Of a stretch of DNA of 64,000 nucleotides, positions 33,685-42,568 are shown piece after piece. Position 1 is the first letter of the stretch. Every line of letters begins with the position of its first letter. The stretch lies in NCBI RefSeq assembly GCF_018739885.1, contig NZ_JADOES010000011.1, positions 1-64,000 on the forward strand, read 5' to 3'. The translations under genes were made by a program, and so were the position numbers. The DNA is from Leptothoe spongobia TAU-MAC 1115. GTDB lineage: Bacteria; Cyanobacteriota; Cyanobacteriia; Phormidesmidales; Phormidesmidaceae. A model generated the notes under the pieces. That model made no database searches, was not told the DNA's origin, and was given only the letters and a program-made list of their open reading frames with translations.

Positions 33685-34227
33685 TTACGCCACATGCAAA
33701 TGCCGTCGCCGCTGCCCCTCATCCACCCGATCCTTCACTCGATCATACGCCCGCTGCAACTCCCACAATGACGGCAGCACCGGCTGCGACGCCCTCCGCC
33801 CCCGTAACCACACACCCCGACCCAAAAGCCTCACCGCCCAATAGATCAACCCCATCCGCCAAAACCGCACCGCCTGAATCCTGCGACCCACACTAAACAT
33901 AATGTCCGCAAACAAATCATCCGTTTCCCGCTTCGTCACAAACACCTGCTCCAGCCGCCCCTGATGCACCCGTAACAAATACCCATACTCATAGGCCCAA
34001 TCGTGAGGCACCGCTCCCACATTCCAAACACCCCACTGCAAACTTCCCGCCATCCAGGACGGAATACTCGCCAGGTCATACACAAATCCAGGAGGAATCA
34101 CCCACAGCTGCCCATGATGGTCCTCATAAACCCACCACTCATCCAGCTTAAACTTCTTCCCAGGACAAAGACTTTGATAAACAGGTTTACCATCGCTGTG
34201 CAGTTTGCCGATTTTAGGTTGATACAT
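33685..34227 (-). CDS. DUF1353 protein
   Basis: A 180-residue protein starting at ATG 34227 (MYQPKIGK); upstream ATG 34236 is possible. The core WVIPPGFVYDLASIPSWM (about 43-60) and GAVPHDWAYEYGYL (about 71-84) define DUF1353, a family of phage and genomic-island proteins possibly related to hydrolases. A basic C-terminus (RRRHLHVA) ends it. A 39-bp piece of a near-identical gene lies at 36250-36288. Function unknown; likely of mobile origin. Confidence 0.75.
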   Translation of the reverse strand: MYQPKIGKLHSDGKPVYQSLCPGKKFKLDEWWVYEDHHGQLWVIPPGFVYDLASIPSWMAGSLQWGVWNVGAVPHDWAYEYGYLLRVHQGRLEQVFVTKRETDDLFADIMFSVGRRIQAVRFWRMGLIYWAVRLLGRGVWLRGRRASQPVLPSLWELQRAYDRVKDRVDEGQRRRHLHVA

Positions 34228-34366
34228 GGCAGGCATTCTCAAAATATAATTACAGGCTAGTCATCGAACTTTTTATAATGGAGTACCCCTTGGGGTTATA
34301 TAGCAGGGGATTTACCCCTCCCTTATGCCACTTTTTAAGTTGGTTAAGAAGATGATTTTCTGTCGA

Positions 34367-35398
34367 TTAGACAGCGTTGTTATCACCAAGATTGCGCAAT
34401 GCTGCGGCTTTAGCTTCAGCAGCTTCTTGCACCTCTCGTGAGCCAGACTCTTCCTTAATCTTTGCTAATACCTGGATAGCATGCTGCTTAACATCAACAT
34501 CATCACCGCGACCAATCTCAAAAATGCTGTTTACAAACTGCTTCGCGCTTTCATCCGAGGTAGCTTCTAGGGCTAGTGATTTAGCCTCATCAATTAAAGC
34601 AAACTTACTCTCAATAATACGTTTAGTTGTTTCTTTAATCTGCAAATTTTGAGTGAAATTGGCCGCATCTACTTGCTTAAACGATTCAGCAACCTCATCA
34701 AGGTTTTGATTTGTCTGATCAATATTGTCCTTAGCTGCTTTTTCTTTCTCTTTTGTTAGCTGAGCATTTGTCTCTGCTACCTGATTGGCTTCCTGTACAT
34801 TATCTTGTAATTCACTCCTGATCTTATTCGCTTCGGACTCAACGTTTTTTTCTAAAACCTGAATAACCGATGGAAAGAACAGCGCAAACATCAATGCCGT
34901 AGCAGCCAATTTTGGCTTATTGTTAGACTCTCTTGGTTGTCCATCTGTTGTGAGAATAGCGCCGATATAGCCAACCACAGCCCCCAGCAAGACACTAGAA
35001 GCAACTAAAATAGAAAACTCTACTCCAGTGTGCATCTTGATAGCAGGAATAAAATCATGCTCGTGAGATTGTTCGCTTGTTGTTTTAATGCCCTCATTTC
35101 GAGAAGTCTGGTCAGTTAGTATGGCAGACTCATTATTGTCTTGATGAGCAGTCTTGGTCGTCTGCTCATCAGGCGTGACTACAAAATTTCCGCCGTCCTG
35201 AATCATTTGTAGAGCGACACTACCGAGGCCACCCACCATAGCCGGAACGACCACGTATCTCACCGTATCGTCAGTTATCAAGGATGCCGGTGTTGAAGGA
35301 GGCTTAGTCTGTGTGTTAGCTGTGATATCTGCAATAGGCTGGGAAGGAAAAGCGGGATTCATAGCTGATAATGTTGATTCCGAGGGGGCAATTGGCAT
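34367..35398 (-). CDS. Hypothetical membrane protein with coiled coil
   Basis: A 343-residue protein of unknown function. The N-terminal 120 residues are Ser/Thr/Gln-rich with one hydrophobic patch (VRYVVVPAMVGGLGSVAL, about 46-63). Two membrane helices follow (about 127-148 and 166-184). A long Glu/Lys/Gln coiled coil (about 186-275) and an acidic Ala-rich tail end it. It lacks recognised enzymatic motifs. Higher Asn/Lys content than neighbouring genes suggests an accessory gene. Confidence 0.55.
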   Translation of the reverse strand: MPIAPSESTLSAMNPAFPSQPIADITANTQTKPPSTPASLITDDTVRYVVVPAMVGGLGSVALQMIQDGGNFVVTPDEQTTKTAHQDNNESAILTDQTSRNEGIKTTSEQSHEHDFIPAIKMHTGVEFSILVASSVLLGAVVGYIGAILTTDGQPRESNNKPKLAATALMFALFFPSVIQVLEKNVESEANKIRSELQDNVQEANQVAETNAQLTKEKEKAAKDNIDQTNQNLDEVAESFKQVDAANFTQNLQIKETTKRIIESKFALIDEAKSLALEATSDESAKQFVNSIFEIGRGDDVDVKQHAIQVLAKIKEESGSREVQEAAEAKAAALRNLGDNNAV

Positions 35399-35676
35399 CT
35401 AGCAAATGATTCAATTAGCCTCAGCCATTTTGCGGAGTGTTTTTGCCTAAACATCTTGAAATGGCAATATCTTAGAGTTTTGTACAAAGCAGATGATGAT
35501 TTTACTAACAGGAAGGCATATACGTTTCTCCCAACGCATTTTGCACCTAATGCTGAAAATCCCTACCGGTTAGCAGACACAAAGTTAGTCATTCCTTAGC
35601 AAACGTAGTTCGCAAGACTCCTTGACCCGTTTCCAGCAATCACCCCTAAACTAGAGTTAGCAAGTTTTGCAGAACT

Positions 35677-36234
35677 ATGGTTCAAGCTCCCCAGCTAACC
35701 CTAAAAGACTTTCTGGCAATGCCCGACGGCGACGTTGCCAACGAACTCATTGACGGCAAGGTAGTTCCCAAAGTGGCACCTAAACGATTTCACTCCAAAA
35801 CCCAGAAAGCTATCTTACGCCTCTTAGACGATTGGGCCATTAACCATGGAGAAGTCGGTCTAGAGTGGTCCTCTACCCTACAGCGCAAAGGCCGAGACTG
35901 GTGTCCCGTGCCTGATCTACTATACGTAGCCTTTGACCGTCTCCCCCCTAACTGGGATGATGATGGTCCCTGTCCCGTCCCGCCTAATGTCGCCATTGAA
36001 ATCATCTCACCGGATCAAACCTTTGGCGTAATGGCCGAAAAAGCGTTTGATTATTTAATGGCAGGGGTGTTGAGCGTATGGATCGTAGACCCACGGGCAA
36101 AAACGGTGACGGTGTTTAAGCCTCAGGCAGTACCAATCACCTATCGGGACAACTCATTGATTGATGAGGATCAATTGCCAGAATTGGAGATTTCGGCACA
36201 GGTGATTTTTGATCGAGCAGGATTATTGGGATAA
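35677..36234 (+). CDS. Uma2-family (DUF820) PD-(D/E)XK nuclease-like protein
   Basis: A 185-residue member of the large cyanobacterial Uma2/DUF820 family. It shows LTLKDFLAMPDGDVANELIDGK at the start, CPVPDLLYV (the Asp), VAIEIISPDQ (the Glu of the active site) and a VWIVDPRAKTV end. The family has a restriction-endonuclease fold and occurs in tens of copies per genome. The physiological role is not known. Monocistronic. Confidence 0.9.
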   Translation: MVQAPQLTLKDFLAMPDGDVANELIDGKVVPKVAPKRFHSKTQKAILRLLDDWAINHGEVGLEWSSTLQRKGRDWCPVPDLLYVAFDRLPPNWDDDGPCPVPPNVAIEIISPDQTFGVMAEKAFDYLMAGVLSVWIVDPRAKTVTVFKPQAVPITYRDNSLIDEDQLPELEISAQVIFDRAGLLG

Positions 36235-36249
36235 CGCGTTATCCCTTGG

Positions 36250-36288
36250 CTCATAGGCCCAATCGTGAGGCACCTTCCCCACATTCCA
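36250..36288 (-). pseudogene. 39-bp remnant of a second DUF1353 gene
   Basis: The minus strand reads WNVGKVPHDWAYE, nearly identical to WNVGAVPHDWAYE in the DUF1353 gene at 33.7 kb, and the DNA is also almost the same. No other part of the gene is present. It lies just before the YefM promoter, so a former copy was probably lost when the toxin-antitoxin pair arrived or during repeat recombination. Confidence 0.6.
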
Positions 36289-36299
36289 CCTCTATACAC

Positions 36300-36325
36300 T
36301 ATACTTGTACAATTAGTTGTACAAG
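36300..36325 (+). promoter_or_regulatory. YefM-YoeB operator and promoter
   Basis: CTTGTACAA and TTGTACAAG form an inverted repeat just upstream of the ATG at 36330. They contain two TGTACA hexamers (36306-36311 and 36318-36323) spaced 12 bp centre to centre, the core bound by YefM in the E. coli yefM-yoeB operator. A TATACT (36300-36305) may be the -10 box overlapped by the operator. Confidence 0.75.
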
Positions 36326-36329
36326 AGCC

Positions 36330-36584
36330 ATGAAGATAATCACCTTTAGCGAAGCCCGTAGCAAGCTCAAAAGTATTCTGGACCAGGTTTCCAATGACAT
36401 GGATTACACTGTCATCACCCGCCGCGATGCCGACGATGCTGTGGTCATGTCCCTGGAATATTTCAATAGTTTGCTCGAAACTGTTCACTTGCTCAAGTCC
36501 CCAGCCAATGCTGCTCACCTGGAACGGTCCATTGCCCAATACAAGCAAGGTCAGGTAACAGAAAAAGCATTAATTGATGAGTAA
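36330..36584 (+). CDS. yefM: Antitoxin YefM (Phd/YefM family)
   Basis: An 84-residue antitoxin. The N-terminal DNA-binding part MKIITFSEARSKLKSILDQV is standard for Phd/YefM, then VITRRDADDAVVMSLEYFNSLLET and an acidic toxin-binding tail. Start set at ATG 36330; the longer frame upstream is non-coding. It should neutralise YoeB and, with it, repress the promoter through the TGTACA sites. It overlaps yoeB by 8 bp. Confidence 0.93.
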   Translation: MKIITFSEARSKLKSILDQVSNDMDYTVITRRDADDAVVMSLEYFNSLLETVHLLKSPANAAHLERSIAQYKQGQVTEKALIDE

Positions 36585-36840
36585 TCGCAAATTAGCCTGG
36601 ACCGATGAGGCATGGAAAGACTATATCTACTGGCAAACTCAAGATAAAAAGACTCTGAAGAGAATCAATAAACTCATCAAAGAGACGAAAAAACTTCCCT
36701 TTGAAGGCATTGGTAAACCAGAACCTCTAAAGGAAAATCTATCTGGCTTCTGGTCACGGCGTATTGATGATACCAATCGCCTCGTTTATGCCGTGGATGA
36801 TGATTACCTAACGATCATTTCTTGCCGATACCATTATTGA
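36577..36840 (+). CDS. yoeB: Toxin YoeB (mRNA interferase)
   Basis: An 87-residue RelE-superfamily toxin that cleaves mRNA at the ribosomal A site. The residues corresponding to E. coli E46, R65, H83 and Y84 appear as E49, R68, H86 and Y87, with the C-terminal SCRYHY signature. FWSRRIDDTNRLVY and LPFEGIGKPEPLK are typical. All catalytic positions are intact, so it should be active. Start at ATG 36577, inside the end of yefM. Confidence 0.93.
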   Translation: MSNRKLAWTDEAWKDYIYWQTQDKKTLKRINKLIKETKKLPFEGIGKPEPLKENLSGFWSRRIDDTNRLVYAVDDDYLTIISCRYHY

Positions 36841-36928
36841 TCTCGGATTGGTGCGATAAACTTTGCATGTTGGGTTACTCTGCGAGAAGGCAAAGTCTAC
36901 CATGGGCTCAACTCAATCTACCGTTGAA

Positions 36929-38923
36929 TTACATTTCGTCTTCGTAAAACCGATAAAACAAATACTCATCCTTAAACGGATGTTCATCGGTCACATGATG
37001 TAAAACCCCCTTTTCTACCAACGCCTGACCAATTCTCACCGCTGCTTCCCGCGTTGCATTCTGTGTCCTCGCCAACCATGTTACCGCCTCACTCCCCACA
37101 AAACAGTTTGCATACACTGTCAACCGAAACCGCCGATCCTGAATCTCTAACCCACCAGTCGTACGCATCTGTTGCACCAACCGCTCTAGTACCTTCTCTT
37201 GCAATCGCTGATGACTCTTCAACAAACTCGAATAATCTCTCACATCAGCCAACAAATCATGAGGCATTAGCTCGCTAGTGGTTGTTTCCGTCTTTGGCAA
37301 AGCAGACGGTATCTCTTTAGAAATCTGTTGCGGCCAGACAGCGGGATCAACCTGAGAAGACCGAATATTCAAGTCCCGTTGCGGAAACGGAATCTCAATA
37401 TCATAACGGCGAAAATTTGCCTCTAGCATGTAATATAGATCGCTCTTGAGATCAAACTGCAGACGCGGTTCTCTTATCCAAACCAATACATCAAAGTCTA
37501 GAGAACTCTCCCCAAACCCAAGGAACCGCAATCGTGGTTGAGGATATTGCAACACATTGGGATGTGCTCCCGCCACCTCCATCACCACCGCATGCACCTG
37601 GTGAATATCGGATTGATAGGCCACACCGATGGGCAGATGTAGCTGCGACACCGGATGCCCATGGCTCCAGTTAATCACCTTGTTCTCCAGCAGTTCCGCA
37701 TTCGGTACAATAATCGATACCCGATCCGGTGTACGAATTTCTGTACTACGAGCGCCAATACTCTCTACTGTCCCCACCAGCTGCCCCAGGTTGATAAAGT
37801 CTCCCACCTGAATCGACCGTTCGAACAGCATCACCCAGCCACTGACAATATTGTTAGCAATATTCTGCAGACCAAAGCCCACCCCCACACCTAGTACACT
37901 GGCCAAAATCGCCAACGTACTCAGGTCAATCCCCCGTGCCTGCAAAATCAAAAAGAGGCCCAATCCCATCAGGCCCACTTGCATCAGCGTTGCGATCGCA
38001 TCCTGCAACCCCCGATCCGGTATCGCCGCCTGCAAAAATCGCGACTTCACCGTCGACGTCAACAACCGCACCCCAATCCACAGGGCCAGCGTCAACAGCA
38101 CCAGATTAAATAAGTTGACCAGGGAATAGCCCCGACCATCTATATCAAATAGAGGATCCGTAAACGTCTGCTCTAAAAATTGAAAAACTTTGTAACGCGT
38201 CGACCGGGCGATCGGAAACAGCTCACATATATAAACCCCAGCCGCTAGCCACACCAGCACCTGGGCACACAATAAGGAGGGCAATAGCAACATCGGCAAA
38301 CTTTTGCCAGTGCGCGTTTGCCGTCGCCAAAGCCAGCGGCGACCGTTATAAAGTAGAGCCCAGGCAAGGAGTGAGATCGCAACCACCCCCAAACTTATCC
38401 ACGCCATCTTGCGTTGATACCCAGGCCGCCGTTCCTTCTGTGCTTGTTCTAAAGCCGCCTGTAACTCAAGCCTCCATTCATCTGCCAGATCTTGAGCCAA
38501 TACCCCAGACATCAGATCGCTACTTGTCACCGTCAGCAAATGACGACCATTGGCCCGGACCGTGACTAAATCATCTATTTCCCTGGTCCGCACCCGAATC
38601 GACGACGGTGGTGCCTGACGTTCAGCATTTTCTAAAACCTTCCACAGAGCCTCATTCGCGACCTTAGCTCGGATCTCAGCACTAACCGTATCAATCCGGC
38701 CCAACTGAAACAGCACCCGACCGTCAATCACCACATCCGATTCCTCAGCAGGTAACTGCGGCTGAGCTATGACAGAAAACGGGATCCCTCCCAGGAGCAA
38801 AATTGTTGCTACCGCTACCGTCAGCCCAATGACCCAACGCCTGGTAGACCATGCCCACTTACCAGAAAATCTACCCTCCACTCCGATGGATTTTGCTCTC
38901 CTACCCCATTGACCATTACCCAT
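36929..38923 (-). CDS. MscS-family mechanosensitive channel with C-terminal DEP domain
   Basis: A 664-residue protein. A signal/membrane helix (about 30-52) and a periplasmic region precede four or five membrane helices (about 172-370). The pore helix and upper beta domain read GVGVGFGLQNIANNIVSGWVMLFERS (about 345-370), and the MscS beta and alpha/beta domain runs to about 510. Residues about 585-664 form a DEP domain (GSEAVTWLARTQNATREAAVRIGQALVEKGVLHHV, then FYRFY). The start is uncertain because the first 15 codons lie in a repeated TGGTCAATGG stretch; GTG 38881 is an alternative. Probably a turgor-gated channel with a membrane- or signal-binding tail. Confidence 0.85.
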   Translation of the reverse strand: MGNGQWGRRAKSIGVEGRFSGKWAWSTRRWVIGLTVAVATILLLGGIPFSVIAQPQLPAEESDVVIDGRVLFQLGRIDTVSAEIRAKVANEALWKVLENAERQAPPSSIRVRTREIDDLVTVRANGRHLLTVTSSDLMSGVLAQDLADEWRLELQAALEQAQKERRPGYQRKMAWISLGVVAISLLAWALLYNGRRWLWRRQTRTGKSLPMLLLPSLLCAQVLVWLAAGVYICELFPIARSTRYKVFQFLEQTFTDPLFDIDGRGYSLVNLFNLVLLTLALWIGVRLLTSTVKSRFLQAAIPDRGLQDAIATLMQVGLMGLGLFLILQARGIDLSTLAILASVLGVGVGFGLQNIANNIVSGWVMLFERSIQVGDFINLGQLVGTVESIGARSTEIRTPDRVSIIVPNAELLENKVINWSHGHPVSQLHLPIGVAYQSDIHQVHAVVMEVAGAHPNVLQYPQPRLRFLGFGESSLDFDVLVWIREPRLQFDLKSDLYYMLEANFRRYDIEIPFPQRDLNIRSSQVDPAVWPQQISKEIPSALPKTETTTSELMPHDLLADVRDYSSLLKSHQRLQEKVLERLVQQMRTTGGLEIQDRRFRLTVYANCFVGSEAVTWLARTQNATREAAVRIGQALVEKGVLHHVTDEHPFKDEYLFYRFYEDEM

Positions 38924-39262
38924 TGACCATTGCCTGGTAGGCCATACCCACCCTCCGATTGCCCATTGGGCTTTATCAATGCGTTCCTTTGCCTATTTAA
39001 TCCAATATCAAGAAACCTAAATCATTAGAGACTGTCGTAAAAAATAACCTTTTTATCAGGATCGCAGCCTACCCTGGGGCATACAAAACAAAAGCCCTCA
39101 TTGTACCTGAGTTGTACCGAACGAGGGTGAGCAGTTACTCAAGGAAAAATCAATGTCCCGCAAGAAAGGTCCGTCAGAAGTTCGATAATAGTCCAGCTCC
39201 CATGTGTCACAATGTAGGCGGTTTTGCCAACTCGAGCATGTGGGGCAGGCACCAAAAAAATT
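38924..39262. other. Gap between divergent mscS-like and ndhF genes
   Basis: About 340 bases. The first part repeats the mscS 5' sequence: CCTGGTAG-CCAT-CCCAC occurs near 38840 and again near 38933. Near 39092-39126, CCCTC and GAGGG flank two TTGTACC copies and form a hairpin. The rest is the ndhF promoter region. No gene is supported. Confidence 0.4.
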
Positions 39263-41341
39263 ATGGAATCCTTGGAATCTCTCTATTCTTACGCATGGCT
39301 CATCCCAGTACTGCCACTCCTCGGTGCAGCTATTGTCGGTGTGGGTCTGATCAGCTATAGCAACGCAACAAATAAGCTTCGTACACCAAGCTCATTATTT
39401 ATCGTCACCCTGACCGGGGCAGCGATGGTGATGGCCTTTGGTCTCTTCTGGAGTCAGTGGAATGGCCATGAGCCCTACTCATTTATGTTTGAGTGGGCCT
39501 CGGCAGGTGACTTCAAGCTTCAGATGGGCTACACCATCGACCACATCGCCTCATTGATGTTGGTGATTGTGACCACGGTGGCCTTTTTGGTCATGGTCTA
39601 CACCGATGGGTATATGGCTCATGATCCTGGCTATGTCAGGTTTTATGCCTATTTGAGCCTCTTTAGCGCCTCTATGTTGGGCCTAGTGATTAGCCCCAAC
39701 CTGCTACAGGTCTATGTATTTTGGGAGCTGGTGGGCATGTGCTCCTACCTGCTCATTGGTTTTTGGTACGACCGGAAACCGGCAGCGGATGCCTGCCAAA
39801 AGGCATTTGTCACCAACCGGGTTGGTGACTTCGGTTTGCTCCTAGGGATGCTGGGTCTGTTTTGGGCCACTGGCAGCTTTGACTTTGACATCATGGGTGA
39901 GCGCCTTACCCACATGGTGGAAGTGGGTAGCTTGTCCGGCGGATTAGCAGCGCTGTTTGCCATTTTGGTATTTATGGGTCCCATGGCCAAATCGGCTCAG
40001 TTTCCACTTCATGTGTGGCTGCCCGATGCGATGGAAGGTCCAACACCAATTTCTGCCCTGATCCACGCCGCAACCATGGTGGCTGCAGGTGTATTCCTGA
40101 TTGGCCGCATGTATCCGGTGTTTGAGGACATCCCCGCAGCGATGACTACCATCGCCTACGTGGGGGCGTTTACCGCCATGATGGGAGCAACTATTGCCCT
40201 TACACAAAACGATATTAAGAAAGGTCTGGCCTATTCCACCATGTCCCAGCTGGGTTATATGGTCATGGCCATGGGGGTGGGAGCTTACAGTGCAGGTCTA
40301 TTCCACCTGATGACCCACGCTTACTTCAAAGCCATGCTGTTCCTTGGTTCTGGCTCTGTTATCCATGGCATGGAAGATGTGGTCGGCCACAATCCCACCT
40401 ATGCCCAGGATATGCGGCTAATGGGTGGTCTCCGGAAATATATGCCTGCTACAGCCATTACGTTCTTGATTGGGACTCTGGCCATTTCGGGGATTCCTCC
40501 GTTTGCCGGATTCTGGTCTAAGGATGAGATTTTGGGTTCCACATTCCAGGTGAGTCCTGTCCTGTGGGCCGTTGGCTGGGTGACTGCTGGGATCACGGCA
40601 TTCTATATGTTCCGCATGTATTTCTCCACATTTGAGGGAGAGTTTCGCGGGACCAATGCTGACATCAAAGAGCAGCTACGCATTGAAAATCTACAGCAGA
40701 TGGGAGCTTCCCTGGGACCTGGTGCCATGAGCATGCAGGAAATGCCCACCGCTGAAGAAGAGCATCATGATGCTCACCACCACCATGCGTCTGAACCCCA
40801 TGAGTCCCCCATCTCAATGACTCTGCCTCTGATGGTTCTAGCCATACCTTCGATCTTAGTGGGTCTGGTCGGTACGCCCTTTGGTAACTACTTTGAGGCA
40901 TTTATCTCTGCCCCTGGCGAAGTGGTCACTGTGGCTGAGCTAGCCGAAGAGGTAGATCTACATGAGTTTGCCATTATGGCGGGTAGTTCTGTGGCGATCT
41001 CGGTCGTGGGGATCACCCTGGCAGTGCTGATGTATATGACGAAGACGATAGATGCGGGTGCGATCGCAAACAAAATCAAGCCCCTCTATAACTTCTCCCT
41101 CAACAAGTGGTACGTCGACGACATCTACGAAGTTGTCTTTGTCCAAGGCAGTCGCAAGATTGCTAAAGGTGCCCTCACCATGGATGTCAAACTTGTTGAT
41201 GGGATCGTTAATCTCACTGGCTTCCTCACCCTGATCTCAGGAGAAGGCCTGAAATACCTGGAAACAGGCCGTGCCCAGTTCTATGCCCTGATCGTGTTTG
41301 GTGCAGTACTCGGACTAGTGCTGCTCTCAGGTCTAACCTAG
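39263..41341 (+). CDS. ndhF: NAD(P)H-quinone oxidoreductase subunit 5 (NdhF)
   Basis: A 692-residue proton-pumping subunit of the photosynthetic complex I (NDH-1). It has about 15 membrane helices, the motif VFWELVGMCSYLLIGFWYDR, the antiporter-type HVWLPDAMEGPTPISALIHAATMVAAG, and a long C-terminal lateral helix. A His-rich loop (HHDAHHHH, about 500) is in the stroma-facing part. The start at ATG 39263 (MESLESLYSYAWL) matches the family; upstream TTG 39224 does not. It resembles the NdhF1 type of the respiratory/cyclic complex rather than the CO2-uptake NdhF3/F4. It is followed by a palindromic terminator. Confidence 0.93.
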   Translation: MESLESLYSYAWLIPVLPLLGAAIVGVGLISYSNATNKLRTPSSLFIVTLTGAAMVMAFGLFWSQWNGHEPYSFMFEWASAGDFKLQMGYTIDHIASLMLVIVTTVAFLVMVYTDGYMAHDPGYVRFYAYLSLFSASMLGLVISPNLLQVYVFWELVGMCSYLLIGFWYDRKPAADACQKAFVTNRVGDFGLLLGMLGLFWATGSFDFDIMGERLTHMVEVGSLSGGLAALFAILVFMGPMAKSAQFPLHVWLPDAMEGPTPISALIHAATMVAAGVFLIGRMYPVFEDIPAAMTTIAYVGAFTAMMGATIALTQNDIKKGLAYSTMSQLGYMVMAMGVGAYSAGLFHLMTHAYFKAMLFLGSGSVIHGMEDVVGHNPTYAQDMRLMGGLRKYMPATAITFLIGTLAISGIPPFAGFWSKDEILGSTFQVSPVLWAVGWVTAGITAFYMFRMYFSTFEGEFRGTNADIKEQLRIENLQQMGASLGPGAMSMQEMPTAEEEHHDAHHHHASEPHESPISMTLPLMVLAIPSILVGLVGTPFGNYFEAFISAPGEVVTVAELAEEVDLHEFAIMAGSSVAISVVGITLAVLMYMTKTIDAGAIANKIKPLYNFSLNKWYVDDIYEVVFVQGSRKIAKGALTMDVKLVDGIVNLTGFLTLISGEGLKYLETGRAQFYALIVFGAVLGLVLLSGLT

Positions 41342-41416
41342 TTAAGGACCATAAAAACCCTTGTAATATGAGGGTTACGTCCTGTCTAAGTAACTGCGAG
41401 CATCACAAATAAATCA

Positions 41417-41456
41417 AAAAATAGGGACGTTGCCAATGCAACGCCCCTATTTTTTA
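41417..41456 (+). terminator. ndhF terminator from a GACGTTGC palindromic repeat
   Basis: ATAGGGACGTTGC and GCAACGCCCCTAT (41421-41450) pair with one mismatch and are followed by TTTTTTATC. The core is shared with the palindrome at 20.6 kb. A smaller nested hairpin (AACCCT/AGGGTT within AGGAC/GTCCT) lies at 41345-41382. Confidence 0.75.
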
Positions 41457-41511
41457 TCAGCCTGAAGTTGTATGGCCAACCCTATAGACATTAGCAACTC
41501 CATCAAACCGC

Positions 41512-42471
41512 TCACCCCACAGTCGCAGCCTCTTTCCCCGGCATTGGTTGCCCTAAACCAGGTAAGAACCGCTTTGCCATCGCTGGACTTTCTTCCATCA
41601 AATAATTCAAAAAGCTCTCAGCCACTACAGAAAGCTGCTTACCGGCCAAATGCCCTACATACCACTGACGGGGAATCGGAAATCCTTCTATGTCAAGGAT
41701 GGCAAATTCGCCACTGGTCCCTTCAGAAATAATCGTGTGCTGCGATAGAACTGAAACACCTAGGCCACCAGCGATCCCTTGCTTGATAGCTTCGTTACTA
41801 CCTAACTCTAGGCGCACCTTCACATCAACATTATTGGCAGCAAAAAGTTTCTGAACGGCTTCTCGGGTCCCCGAACCGGGCTCACGCATGATGAAGGGTT
41901 CATTGTTCAGAGCGTCAATGGGAATATTTCGCTTACCGGCCAGAGGATGATCTGTTGGGGCAATCACCACCAATGGATTATCCAAAAAGGGATAGGTCTT
42001 GAGATCCGGCTGGCTGGGCAACTGACTAAAGATAAACAGGTCATCTTTATTATTAAGCATGCGCTCCTGGATATTTTGGTGATTCGTCACCTTGAGGGAA
42101 ATGTCGATACCGGGATAACGCTTGCAGAATGGCCCCAGCAGTCGAGGGACAAAATACTTAGCAGTGGTAATAACGGCTAAACTCAGCTTGCCCTGCTTCA
42201 TACCCTTAAGGTCGGCAATGGACATTTCAAACTGAGATAGCCCTTGGAAGATTTCCTGGCAGGTTTCCAGTAGCTTTTTACCCGCCTGGGTTAGATATAA
42301 CCGTTTACCAATCTGCTCAAATAACGGTAATCCCACAGCTTTTGTAAGCTGCTTGACTTGTATGGAAACCGTTGGCTGAGTTAAATAGAGTTCTTCGGCT
42401 GCACGGGTAAAACTACCGTGACGCGCAGTGGCTTCAAATACTTTGAGCTGATGGAGCGTCGCATGAATCAC
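41512..42471 (-). CDS. LysR-type regulator, CmpR/NdhR/CcmR-like
   Basis: A 319-residue LysR regulator. The winged helix-turn-helix (LHQLKVFEATARHGSFTRAAEELYLTQPTVSIQVKQL, residues 6-42) is near the cyanobacterial CmpR/NdhR carbon-metabolism regulators. An effector-binding domain covers about 90-300. It faces chrA (97-bp gap) and lies behind ndhF, so it may control either gene. An effector such as a phosphorylated carbon metabolite is known for relatives, not shown here. Confidence 0.85.
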   Translation of the reverse strand: MIHATLHQLKVFEATARHGSFTRAAEELYLTQPTVSIQVKQLTKAVGLPLFEQIGKRLYLTQAGKKLLETCQEIFQGLSQFEMSIADLKGMKQGKLSLAVITTAKYFVPRLLGPFCKRYPGIDISLKVTNHQNIQERMLNNKDDLFIFSQLPSQPDLKTYPFLDNPLVVIAPTDHPLAGKRNIPIDALNNEPFIMREPGSGTREAVQKLFAANNVDVKVRLELGSNEAIKQGIAGGLGVSVLSQHTIISEGTSGEFAILDIEGFPIPRQWYVGHLAGKQLSVVAESFLNYLMEESPAMAKRFLPGLGQPMPGKEAATVG

Positions 42472-42511
42472 GGGTTTAATCCTCGTTGCAGCTATCAGTT
42501 TTCAATCGTAA

Positions 42512-42560
42512 CCTATTCTTCAATAGAGTCTATTCTATCAAAGAAACCTATTTGAGTGGA
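42512..42560. promoter_or_regulatory. Candidate LysR operator between regulator and chrA
   Basis: CTATTCTTCAATAG at 42513-42526 is an inverted repeat with a 4-base centre. The half-site TCTATTC/CCTATTT recurs at 42529-42535 and 42548-42554. Arrays of dyads between a LysR gene and its divergent target are typical of autoregulated LysR promoters. Assignment is by inspection only. Confidence 0.4.
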
Positions 42561-42568
42561 TTTTTTCT

